Assembly: GCA_946699065.1 (NCBI GenBank)
Contig: CAMPDV010002857.1
Coordinates: forward strand, 1 to 64,000
Source of the DNA: Loxodes magnus
Taxonomy: Eukaryota; Ciliophora; Karyorelictea; Loxodida; Loxodidae
DNA length: 64,000 nucleotides
Direction: 5' to 3'
Both the position numbers and the translations under genes were made by a program. Shown here piece after piece: positions 34,411 through 46,502 of this stretch. The stretch's first letter is position 1. Each line of letters opens with the position of its first letter. The notes beneath the pieces are model-generated. The model was not told where the DNA came from. It did not search any database and worked only from the letters and a program-made list of their open reading frames with translations.

Positions 34411-34482
34411 TGCGCTATCCGGGACTCGAACCCGGGTCAACTGCTTGGAAGGCAGCTATCCTAACATCTGGACTAATAGCGC
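34411..34482 (-). tRNA. trnG-UCC: tRNA-Gly (TCC anticodon)
   Basis: Complete 72-nt cloverleaf on the minus strand: acceptor gcgctat/atagcgc, D stem gtcc/ggat, anticodon stem gctgc/gcagt around cttccaa (anticodon TCC), variable tgac, T stem ccggg/cccgg with loop ttcgagt, discriminator A. Reads GGA/GGG. The broken copy at 5,473-5,540 derives from the same gene. Confidence 0.95.
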
Positions 34483-35398
34483 CTTATTTTATAAGACATC
34501 ATTCTTATTTAAACTAAATTGATTGATGAATTGAGATTTATTGTAGAGGCCATTATAGATCTTTTAACTACTTCTATTGAATACTTAAGGGAAGTAATCT
34601 CTAGATAAAAGGAGACTTAATTAATTTCTTACGAAGCTCATATTTATTTGCCAATTCTTACCAGTAGATACGAGATATTGGCAATTACTATTGACCAACA
34701 TAATATAATATGATATCTAATTTATTTTTGGAAGTAAGCTTAATATTTCAAAATTAAAACTAGAAATAGCATTAGCACTTGGTCAAAATGGAATATTTCT
34801 GATTTATTTTGTTTAGAATGTTCTTAATTGATCCAAATTAGATATAAGCTATTTTATTAACTCCTTTCAGTCTTATTTTCTAAATATTATAATTAATTTG
34901 TTCAATCTTGTTTATGTGGTTTCTTAATCTTATAAAAAAGGATAAAGCTTATCTTAATTATAAGCTTAATAAAGAAGCAATGACACTTTTATTTTATCCT
35001 TATAGTGATTTCTTATTTCTAATATAAATTGACTAAATCTTAAAGGAGTTTAACTATCTTATGAGTACATAAAGACATTATTTATTATGATTCATACCTC
35101 TTTATATGTCTAAGCATTCATTTAAGACTTTTATTCATTTTCTTTGATCGTTTACTTCTTACAAACTAGTTTATATAAATATCTAAAGCTACAATTATTT
35201 AAAAAGAAGGATTATGATAATCTTGACAATATAAAGCAAAATAATACCTAACTTTAATATTTCACAAGCAATCTAACTTAGAAGTTTAAAAGTAAATCTC
35301 TTTATCATTGTTAGTAAATATAGCATATAGCTATTATTTAATCCTTTATAGCTAAATATTATTTTTATAGCATTGTTAGAATAAAAAATTATCTAATA
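34483..35398. other. Spacer, nothing recognised
   Basis: AT-rich, no repeat match or motif found. Confidence 0.4.
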
Positions 35399-35645
35399 AT
35401 GGCCACAAACAATATTTTTATTGCTTAACTATACTTCTAAACTTAGAGAGGTCGTGGTGGATCCAAGATCTTGAAGGGAACGAATTTATATAATTATCTT
35501 CCCTTGATATGAGCTCAAGATTTATGATTATGGAGTATGCATTTATTACTCATAGTAATCCCTGCTTGTAGAAACTTGAGTGTAAAGTATCTTAGTAATC
35601 ACATAAAGAGAAAGTTCAGAGAAAGGACCGTATAAAAATCATAGC
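35399..35645 (+). CDS. Possible small coding segment
   Basis: A GC-richer island. From ATG 35,399 one frame begins MATNNIFIAQLYFQ and reaches RGRGGSKILKGTN; another frame gives RSWWIQDLEGNEF. The two frames compete, so coding is uncertain. The stretch 35,458-35,530 can also fold (atcttga/tcaagat outside agggaa/ttccct), so a structured RNA is possible. No family recognised. Confidence 0.25.
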
Positions 35646-36023
35646 TGTCATTAAACATTGATAATTAATATCTTAAATTATTAAATTAAAAAGAGAAAAT
35701 ACTTATTTAAGCATTTTATTAGTCTTCTTGATAATTAACTATTGCTCCAATTCGACGAATTAATAAATTACAATTTCATCTAATAGTTTATAGAATTTAG
35801 TAGTTAAATACTAATTTATAATAATATAAGCATTATAAAAGCTATAATCCTTTCAACTTTTTATCTTTATTATTATTACAACAATTGTGTTTATAAAGAC
35901 GCAACTAATCAAGCTTTTTTTATTTAGAACTTTTAATTAAAGAATGCTTGTGCTTTTTATATTTTCTTATTAAATAAGCTAGATTATTGTATATTTTAGA
36001 CTTAATCATCTAAATTAAAAGTT

Positions 36024-38033
36024 TCAAAGTTTAGCAGTATAAGTAATTAGAAAAAGGGGAAGGCATAGATTATTCTCGTAAACGATATGCATTCCATGTC
36101 CGTTTGTGTAACTATCTTTACCTCCAAGCGACTCTTTGGTGTTATTAAAGCCTTATCCTGCTGTTGATTAATCACCTGTTATAACATCTACTAAGAGCAT
36201 TTAGCATTTCTAATCTTTAGAAAAATGAGTATAGCCTTAACAAAATTAAAAGCTCTCATGGAAATAAATTCCTTTACCATATAAACCTTGCTTTGCGAAT
36301 TCTATCTTTAGTCCAATTTTGTCTTAAATTATAAGAGAAGGATCATTTTATCTAGTACCGTGAAAGAGTAACTTTCTATCAACAGGTTTGCCTTACTTTT
36401 TGGTAAGTAAGTCTATATTAGCTCTAAATCTTATGTACTGATCATAATTGAGAATTCTTTAAATGGTTAGAACTTTTACTTAACTGGTTTTATTTATCAA
36501 TCTTAATATCTCATGCCAATCCGCGCTGTCTTCTTATAGAAATACAACATCAAAATTTCTTAATCTATTTATTTCTTGAAATCCTGGAATTTAGAATCCA
36601 CTAGCACTCTGCATTTTACTACATTAAAATATAGCACTGTGATTTTCTTAACAGTATGGACATATGTAAGCCTCACAAATTAAGCACTACTAGAACTTTA
36701 TTTTGCTTGAAAATTGATATTCAGATAAGTACTTATCTATAAACTATTTAGGTACTTTCATCTGTCCTTCTTAAATTGCCATTTATTCGGTTATCTATTC
36801 TATGAAATAAAACTTTAAATCAATTTCCTTTTGCTCTATATATTTGGTAAGAAGCTAAACGAACTTTTCTTTCTTAATGAAGTCTTAAAGGAAACCTTAA
36901 TAAAATACCAATTCTTTTGTTTTTTCATCATCGTACTGAGCTCATACCATAGCCTAGCAACTTTGCAATACTCCATATCCATTTTATAATAAAGACTTCA
37001 ACATGCTAGCTTGAAATTCAAGTATATTATATAAGTCTTCTATTTGAAGTTCTCTAAAATTACTTGACATATTTGCCTTATTTTAGTTAAGGAAAGACTC
37101 TTAATCACTAACAAGAATTACGCATTCTTTATTTTAGCATGTTTAGCAATTTATTATATTAAATCTATTTAACTTGGCTAAATCAACTTATTCTTTCCTG
37201 AATAATTCTTTTTCGCATTCTTTTTCTCCATTAGTTTTTTATTTGCATATACAGCAAAAGTTCTCTTTACATATAAAGCAGTAAAATTTCTTTTCATTTT
37301 AATCGAGTTCTTGTTCTCTTTTGCATTATCCACATTGGACTATTTTGATTGTCATATTTTTACTATTGATTTTATCTTATATTTATATGAACTACTAAGA
37401 TAATCTTCCTTTTTAAGCTATTATAGCTACTTCACTTTCTTTTAATAATTTCTAGCAAATTAAGCATTCTAGTGTGATATCTAGCTAAGACAACTTTTAA
37501 ATTAATCTTTAAATTAGAGGTTCGTAGCATGTTTTATGGCCACATTTTTCAGTATTATATATTTACTTATTCTAAAGTCACTTTCTACAATGCTAGCAAA
37601 ACTAATATTTTTGATTTATTTCTTAAATAGCTGAGTAGACAATCTGTTAATCTATTACTTGGTTACATTCACATTTAAATTTGCCATAAGGAATGTTACT
37701 TTATGGAATGGATTGCTGAGAAGGTAGTTCTTTTTTATAAGTTTCAAAGATGCAAAAAAGACAGTAGAAGTGATTACATCTCATCATGCTTACTATATTA
37801 TCTGGGTTCTCTTATAAATCTTCTATTCTTTTGCACCTTACACAGCTTTTTCAAATTTGTATATTTTTAAATTGAGCTGACTTTACTGTTATTTCCATAT
37901 TCGAGTTTTTCAAGTCTGCACAAATTTTATAAATCATCTACTACAAGTCAATTTTCCTCATTTGACTATCTAGTAGCTCTTTTTGCAAAATGTTGATTTA
38001 TTCATTCAAGCTTAAATTTGAAGAATTTTACAT
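36024..38033 (-). CDS. RBR-like RING protein with PARP catalytic domain
   Basis: ATG 38,033 to TGA 36,024-36,026, exactly 670 codons with no frameshift. Helical N-terminus; RING at residues 64-94 (CVRC, MRCNHFYCLFC) plus C121-E-C123; then further Cys/His pairs (CQHC, CGHKTC, CLIC, CGQC, CFIC, CCIC) like the in-between and second RING of RBR ligases; a region with CLICEAYICPYC; PARP domain from about residue 500 with LFHGTRQNDPS (H558), GLYGKGIYFH (Y590), LLVDVITGD and FLITY. The aligned third catalytic residue is Met648, not Glu, so mono-ADP-ribosylation is predicted. W61, W152 and W364 are TGA; TAA/TAG read Gln throughout. It would join ubiquitin and ADP-ribose chemistry in one protein, cytosolic or nuclear. 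The frame integrity makes this the most secure gene here. Confidence 0.88.
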
Positions 38034-41000
38034 TTTTTAATTGAGAAAAATAGCTAAAAATTATTTTAGAAACAAATTAATTAATTTAAAGCGTCTATCA
38101 CATAATAAGCACTTATCCTCTAATATTCAAGTCTATTAGTTAGCAGGATTGTATAAGTAAGAAATTTATATGTGAATTCTCAAGCAAATAATAAAAAAGA
38201 TTTTCCTTAATTGTTTCATTCTCGGAATTACTTCTTTGGATTTATTAATTTCATGTTATATTTTCATTCTAAATTTATACTTCCTTACTTTCGCATTAGA
38301 TGGCAGATATATTTTATTTTAGATACTTATGAATATATTTATTTAGAATGAAGCTTTTAGAAAATGCTTCCTTTGGAAAATTTCAAGAGTATTTTACTTT
38401 CAATTTGTTTTTATTAACTCCTTGAGCTTCTTATAATTAATATTTAATATTTATCTTATATTTTATAGATCATTCATACCTTTTTATTTTATACCTTTAG
38501 TCATTTTAAATTTTTTAGACAACTTTCTTTCAACTTAATTTAATATTCCTTTGTTTCTTATATTTTAAGCCTTTACTTTATAAGTTTATCAATTTGAAAT
38601 ATCTGATAATTTATTTATTTAGATATTTTCCTGAAATAAATTCTTTTTGCTTTAGTGAGAAAAATAAAGACATATTATTTCTCTTAGTCATATAAATAAA
38701 TTTAATATCTTCGTTAAATAAAAAAGAAGTGTATTTAGCAATATATTCTATTAATTTAATTTTTCTTCTATTTCTTATCATTTAGGTTTTACTGTTTTTT
38801 AGACTTTTTAGATTTTACTTATTTGCCTAAAACTAATTTAAGTTATAGGCATTTTTAATATTCTTTGCACAGAGATAAAGATACTCTTTACAAGCATTAA
38901 ATTTCTATTTGATGAAATTAATTAAAATTTAATCAAATATAATAAAAAACGTAAGAATCTCTACATCCGTTAAATCTATTTGAGTAGCTAAAGTAACTTA
39001 TTTGAACTAGAAATACTAAAAAATTAAATTTAATAAAAGAACTTTTCTTTCTAAATGCTAGGCAAAAAACTTTTTCTTTAAAAAGACACCAAATCATAGA
39101 ATCGTAGGTAAGATTCTAAAATTAATTTAAAAAATAATACAAATTTTTTTGATATAAAATGAGATAAAAAACAGGTTAAATTATGAAAATAGATATCAGC
39201 AGCAATAATAATTAGCAGCTAAACTAACTGGTAATTTCTAAATTTATTAAATAATAAGCATATCTTATTCTAATCATTTGATAGATATTTTATAAGCATG
39301 CATAAATTAATAAATTATAATTGCTAAATTAATTAAATAAGCTTTAGATTTTATTCATGTATTGCTAGCTCTAAATAAGAAAATTCTCTTGCAAATTTTT
39401 TTATATATCCTTTTTATTTTAATGGAATATATAATTAATTTATGTATAAAGCAAACAAAAAGAAATATGACAAATATATTAGCCATAGCTTTTACCCTAC
39501 TTATTTAGACCTCTTTTTTATTATAGATATATGATTTTAAAAAAGCCAAAATTATTATTTTGCTTTTGATGATTTATTTTAGCTATTTTACTCAAAAATC
39601 ATAATGCTTTAATTAAATAAAAATGTATTATCATTTTAATATTATAATAATTATTTTAATATTTTTATTAATCCTAAAATAACAAATAGAAGCAAAATAA
39701 ATTACATTTTTTATTATATAATCCTTGCTATCTGTGAATAAGCGCCTTAGATACTAACTGAGCAAGATAATTCTTTTAAAAAATCAAGATATCTAATCAA
39801 AGCAAAGTAAAAATTTGAAATTAAATAAAATCTGCATAAAAGAAAGAGAAAATCGATGATAAACGTTTTCAAAACAACATATTTTAAATTTTTTTAATTT
39901 ATGAGTAGGCTATAATTTCTTTATTCTTAATAATGAATTTATAAATTTTATTTTTTGTTTAATTTTAAAATAATATTTTACTCAAACTAAACTATTTTTA
40001 TTTATTTATTTATTTTTTTAAAGTTTTTTAATTAATTTTATCTTTTAATTTTTTAATTTTTATTATTTTTAAATGTTTTAATAAAAAATAATATACCTAA
40101 AACTTCAATTTTACATTTTTAATACCTTTAAATTCAGAAAATCGACTAATTTTATTTATATTATTAGTATAAAATGTTATAATTTATTTCCTTTTTAAAT
40201 CTTTTTTTATATGGAGATTATTTTATTATATTTTATTTAATAAATTTATTATTTTAAATACATTTTTTTTCTATCTATTATATTTTAACTATTTTAATTT
40301 TTTTTTCTTCTTCTTATTCTTTTCTTCGTTAAAAAATTAATGTTTTTACGTTTAATCATAATTATTAGAATTTTTGTATTTAAATTTATTTTATTATTTT
40401 ACTTTTTTATATTTTAGCTTTTTATTAATTTATTGATACTCAATTTTATTATTTTATACATTAAATATATATCTTTTAATAAAAATTGTCTTTTGCTATT
40501 TTAATGAAATTTAATTGCATGTTAATTTACTTTTTCTTTTAATTTCTATTGAAAATATATTTTATTGTTTTTATATATTTTTTAATATTTATTTATGTAA
40601 AATTTAGTTTTCTTATTAATGTACTGATACTGCAAATTAATTTATCTGATTTATAAAATTGTTTATATTTTTACTTATTAAACTTTTTAAAATCTTCTAA
40701 TTTTATGTGATTTAAATTAAAATTAATTCCTTCTTTTCTTTATCTATTAGATTTTTTATTTATATAGATAATTAAATATGGAACCGAAGAGAAATAGTAA
40801 AAGGAGTTAAACTTCAAGTTATTATTTTTTTATTGCTCCCTTTAGATTGTTTTATGAGATATTGTGCCTATTTAATTATTCCTGAAAGATGAGTCTTCGC
40901 AATAAAGACTATTGGAATATAATATTTCGTAATTTCTTCTTTTGGATTGCAGAGTAAAAGGTGGCTCTGCCCTGCCTAAATATTAGGTAAAGAAGATCAA

Positions 41001-43532
41001 TCCTCAAACATAGCTTCTTGTAATTATATTTTTTTACTATCTAACTTCCTAAAATCCAAAATCCTGAGCTTTTAGCATAAATAATATTTTTCATAAAGTT
41101 AAAGTAGTAAAATAAAAAATACTTAAAATAAAGTAAAAATAATAAAAATGATGAAAATAAACAATTTAAAATACTAAAATATCTATAATAATTATAAAAA
41201 TTAAAATTAAATATAAATATTAAAAATACCTAATTTTATAATATAAAAATTAATAAAATTAATAAAATTAATACAAAAATATATTAAAAATAATTATACA
41301 AAATTAGTTAATAAAATATTAGCAATTATTAAAAAAATCCTATTTAATATGCTAAAAACAAAGGGAAAATAAAAAGCATAAGTACTATTAATGAAAAATT
41401 CTTCACATATTAATATATTAATAAAAATTATAAAAATTATCATTAATATTTATAATAAAAATATAAATATTCTACAACAATAAAAAAATAAAGTTTTAAA
41501 TTAATTAATTTTTTAAATTAATTAAAAGAAATTTAGAAAGATAATTTATATTTTAAATAATGTAAAGCCAACAATAATAATAAAATGTTTATATTAATTA
41601 TTTTAATTAATTAATATAATAATAATTTTTTATATAGATATATAATAAACATTTAATCTATTATAATAATTATAATCCTTATTAATATGGTTATTATAAA
41701 ATAATTTTTAATTACAAAAATAAAAAATATTTAACTTTTTAGTAGCTTGATGATGAATGATCTATATGAAGAAAATAAATGAAACTAAAATTAATTTAAA
41801 TCAAATAATATTAATTTAAATCAAAAGCACGAAGAAAAGGTGATTTTATTATGTTTATTTATATCTCTTAGTATATGACATGTTAGCAATTTCTAAATAT
41901 TTTATAATTGTTTATTTTTTACTTTTATTACTATACAATTCAAATCCCAACAGAGATTATATTCTTAAATGAGATTTATTTACTTTAATAATAATATAAA
42001 TTAAATAAAGGATAAAAATATAAAGAAAGAGAGAAATTAGATTGAATTATAGTAAAGAATTAGCATAGAATAATTATTATATAAGCTAAAAATTAAATTT
42101 ATTTATATTAAATGGAATAGCTTTAGTGCTATTCTAATTAGATACTAATTACTTTTATATAATAGATGAACAATCTTATCTTTCTTCTCTAGTGGAATTA
42201 TATTTATATCCACTTAGCATAGAATTAACTTACAAATGATTTCTTTATAAACTTTAAGTAAACTAAATTAAAAATAAGAAATTATCTTATTCAACTATAG
42301 ATATTAAAGTTTATTATTAGCTAGAAATAGAATATTTAGAACAAAATCCATATAAAATAAATAGAAAATGTTAAAGTCATAACTAGTCAAAGTTAAAAGC
42401 AGCGACTAGAAGCGAGTAAGATAAAATTAAAATTAGCAAACTGATTATATAAGTTAAACTGTAATATTTATACTCTATAGATAGATTTAATAGTTATAAT
42501 AGTTATTTTTTATCTATAAAATATAAAGTGATAGCTCAGCTTTTAAAAACATTTAATTTAATAGAAAGATTTAATATAATATAGAATATTCTTAGTTATA
42601 AATAAACTATTAATAAGTAATTTATAGCAAAAACTTATTTTTGTATTACACTTTATCTTTAATTAAAGTTGAGTTTACTTGTCTTTAGAAAATTAAGGCT
42701 TTTCTATAAATTTTTTATTTTAGCAAACTTAAATTTAATTTTAAATGGCTATTCATTTAAAAAAGGATTGATAGTTAACTTAGAAACTGAATCAAAGATT
42801 TTAATTTATTAATTTAATAGTCTCTAATATCGTCTCAATAAAAAAGGCTGAAGATTAAATTAGTTTACAAACAAGCAACTATGTCTTTTGTTTAATAATT
42901 TGTGAGATAAACATAACTTACTAAGCTTTTTTAATCATATAAATTGCCAAATCCTTTTGATATGACCTAAAGTATTAAATAAATAAATGAAGCAAAAACT
43001 TTAAATCTAAATTAATTTATATAATTTAGGCATTAATTCTCATTTTATATACCTTATAGAGTAATTATTTCTGAAATTTATAAGATTGTAAAAATAATAA
43101 AAACTAAAATATGAGTAAAATATACGTAAAGGTTGCTTATTTCTATTCAATTTTCACATTTAGATATTTAGATATTTAGATATTTAGATATTTATTTTTG
43201 AAATTTATAATCTTTGATGTAAAGCCAAGATAATAAATATACTAATTTGGTAAATCAAAAAGCTCAACTTTCTAGCATCTGCATAAAATGATACTAAGCA
43301 GGGTTAATAAAAATATGTTAATAGGCTATAATAAGAATGATTTATAAATTAACAAACTAGTGCTGTTTAGTTTAATAGATGATTGTTTATTTTATAAATG
43401 GCAATTTCTAGAATAATTTATAGTATAAGTTAATGTTTATCTTGCAACTAAGTTATAATGATGATTCTTTTATAAAGATTATAAAATTATGAAATAATTG
43501 CTTTATAAACTATTTTTCTCTTTATCTTTATA
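38034..43532. other. 5.5-kb AT-rich intergenic region
   Basis: Very AT-rich low-complexity DNA, most extreme at 39,600-41,750. A fragment at 42,105-42,134 (attaaatggaatagctttag...) matches the first codons of the TRIM-like genes and nothing beyond, a stub of that family. A 10-bp tandem repeat (atatttagat, about 4 units) lies at 43,160-43,193. No other gene seen. The first few hundred bases and the last hundred should hold promoters of the flanking PARP genes. Confidence 0.5.
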
Positions 43533-46502
43533 ATGAATCAAGACTGAATTTCAGAATATGGTCTTAATAATATTAGATAAAAGCTAAATTTATCTGAACT
43601 TAAAAGTGAACAGTTGGCGGAATTTAGCTTATAAGAAACAGAAGATCTTTCAGAGACTTTGAAATTAAGTAATCAAGAAAAAGTCTAGCTGCTAGAAACT
43701 TGACGGAAAAAAGACTGATGAAGTAAAATAAAATAGTTTAAACTAGAACGAATATAGGAATAATTGCTAAAGCTGTTTCCTTGTGAAAGTTCTTTCATAA
43801 ATCTAAATTTAGATTAGGTCATAAAAATATTTTCTGATAATTAGATTCAGTTAATAGGAACTGAAATTAATAAAATAAAGCTAGCTCATAACAAATTGCG
43901 AGAATATTAACAGTTAGTTAATTCATCTTAGCAAGAAAATTAAAAGGAGAACTAAGCTGTACTATAAAATACTAACTAACAAGAAAATATAATGTTTCCC
44001 TAATAAAAGCAGAGCGAATAAATTTAAAACGAATAATTATCGCAACAGATCTAACTATTAGATTTAAATATTGTTCACTAAGATTCCAATTAGATTGAAG
44101 AGATAAAAAAGATATAATTCGATAATTATTAATTTCCCATATATAAATTGTGATTAAAGAAATAGAAAAAAAAAATTAAAAAAAAAGTTAAAAAAAAAAT
44201 TAAAAATTAAAATTAAAAAAGATTTAATAGAGGTATAAGGAACTTAGCTTTAAATCAATTAATTTATACAAAAATTTGATAAGTTAATTTCAAAAATAGA
44301 AACTGAATAAATTTAGTTAAGCTAAGATTCTTTATAGAAGTTTCAATAAATATATCTATGCAAATAAGAGTAAAAAAATAAGTATGAGAAATTAAGAAAT
44401 GATTATCCATTCTGTGCATTTTAAATTTTGAATTAATCTCTTTAAATTGAAGGAGTTTCTGAGAATAAAGAACAAGCGAAATAAAAAATAAAGAATGATT
44501 TCGAAGTATTAACATAATTTGTTATATCCATAGAATAGCAAAAGTTTCAATGTATATAAAATATTTAGAAATTGAATAGGCAATTTTTAACTTTATTTCA
44601 GAACTAGGATATAATTTCCTATAAATTTGGCGAAGATTAAATTTATATTAAAGCATATAGCAAGAATACTTAAATTAACTTGTAAAATCAAATAAATACA
44701 TTAGTTTAGTAGATAAAGCTTGAGGAGAAAAAAATAGAGATCTATAGTATTTCAGAGCTCTAATATTATAAAAGCGAAGTAGGTTAGCAAGATCTTTAAA
44801 CTTTAAGTTAAGTTAATGAAATCCAATTAACTTTATATGTAAAAGTGAAATCCAATAAATTTAAGCCATAATCATTATAAACTTAATAACCTAATCTTTC
44901 CTATGAGTGGTAATGAAAAAATGATTTTGGGAAATGAACTTCTTATCCAAAAATTGTATAGCAAAAAATTGAGGAAAGTTATGCTTAGAACTAAATACAG
45001 AAATGCTTAATCATAGTACCTTCTGATGAAGACAGTTAGTAAAAATATCTTTAATTAGATTTTATAGCTTAAAAATAAACTAATAATTAAACTTAGTTTA
45101 AAAGAGACATAAGAAGAATGGAAAGCAATTTTCAAGCACAGCAATCTATTAAATCTTATGATTGACAATGACTAGATGATTAAAAATAATGAAATTCATA
45201 TGATTAAGCAAGTTAACTTGAAATAGAAGAAGCTTTCTAAAAGGATAACAAAAGTAAAATGTGGATTAGCCTAGTTTCAAATAATACAAAATAGCCAATT
45301 AAATATAAAATTAATTTTGTTAAGATGGTCTAGAAAAAATATAAAAACAAAGTTTGAAAGGCCTTTGCAAAGAGTAGTATTAAGTAACTCTTAAACATCA
45401 TAAGCTGAAAACTAGTGACTCTGGATAGAAGACTCTACTTATAAAGCTTTTGACACCCAAATAAATAATTAGATAGACTAAGCTTTTTAATAAGGATAAG
45501 AAAAAAATCTATATTAAAATGAACTTCGTTAAATATGAAGTAGATTTAGTTAAAAACAACTTATATAATATATATATCAATGAAGTGATGAAAATAGTTA
45601 AAAACATAGATATAAAAACCAAATAGGTTATATAATCCTAAAGGGATTATTAGAAGATATAGAGTTAAGCACTATAAAATTTTAGGAATTCTAGAGTTGT
45701 AAATAAGTTACTGTAGACAATTTTGAAAAAGCACTCGATATTGCTAAGTAGCATAATGTGCTTTTAATTTTCAAGGATAATGAATTTTTCCTTTTGGGAT
45801 ATACGAGTGAAGTATAGAAGGCTAAGGAAAAGTTGACAATCATTAATTATGGTATTTGAAATAATGCAAATCAGTTAGAAGTAAAGTATCCTGAATATTG
45901 AGAGTAATCATAATAGCTTTATTGCTAATATGATTTAAGCTAAAATTCAAAATTGTTTAGACAAATTTAGACACAATTTCAATAAAACTGTTCCACAAGG
46001 TAAAGTTGTAAGAATATCTGTCATTTAAAATAAGGCCCCTATACTAAAGATATTGAAACGAGTTATAAATTTTTAAAAAATATATATGGAAAGAATCCAA
46101 GAGTAGAACATTTATATCATGGAACTAAAGGAACACCTCCAGAAGAAATATGTAAAGGAGAAATAGGAATTGATAATAAATATACATTGGAAAAAAAGCA
46201 TTTATGGAAAAGGCAATTATTTTGCTATTGAGAAGCTTCTTATTCTAATAATGGTTACGCTTACAAGGTACCAAACCAAAATATTTAATACTAGATGATT
46301 CTGTGTGACGTTATTGTTGGAGAAGTTTTCTAAGCTTAAAATTAGCAAAAATATTAATATCCTCCTATTAATACTAACTTCACTAGTTTTGAAAAGCGAT
46401 ATGACTCAATAACTAACAAAACTTTAGATGTATATAGTATTCGAAAATGAAAGGGCTTATCCTTCGTTTATCATTACTTATAACTTTGCTAAAACACCTT
46501 GA
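43533..46502 (+). CDS. SAM-WWE-PARP protein, probably frameshifted
   Basis: ATG 43,533 (MNQDWISEYGLNNIRQ) to TGA 46,500-46,502, about 990 codons. An N-terminal SAM-like helical domain (residues ~5-50) is homologous to the repeats of the 49-50.8 kb gene. Coiled and Lys-rich linker; KH- or RRM-like stretches; WWE domain 1 at 44,905-44,990 (SYEWQWKNDFGKW...IEESY), WWE 2 at 45,155-45,240 (YDWQWLDDQKQW...IEEAF), a possible third near 45,420; PARP domain from ~45,990 with HLYHGTKGTPPEE, YGKGNYFA, MILCDVIVGEVF and AYPSFIITYNFAKTP. Most WWE Trp codons are TGA. WWE domains bind ADP-ribose units, so this resembles macro-less PARP14/PARP11-like proteins. Single-base shifts lie near 44,160-44,330, 46,190, 46,235 and 46,430: either decay or consensus error. 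Confidence 0.82.

Noticed and set aside
35440-35620. Spliceosomal or small nucleolar RNA at the GC-richer island
   Set aside because: It folds somewhat, but no snRNA or snoRNA boxes match and a protein reading is equally possible.
39600-41750. Possible centromere-like or origin sequence in the most AT-rich stretch
   Set aside because: No periodic repeat or other positive signal beyond low complexity.
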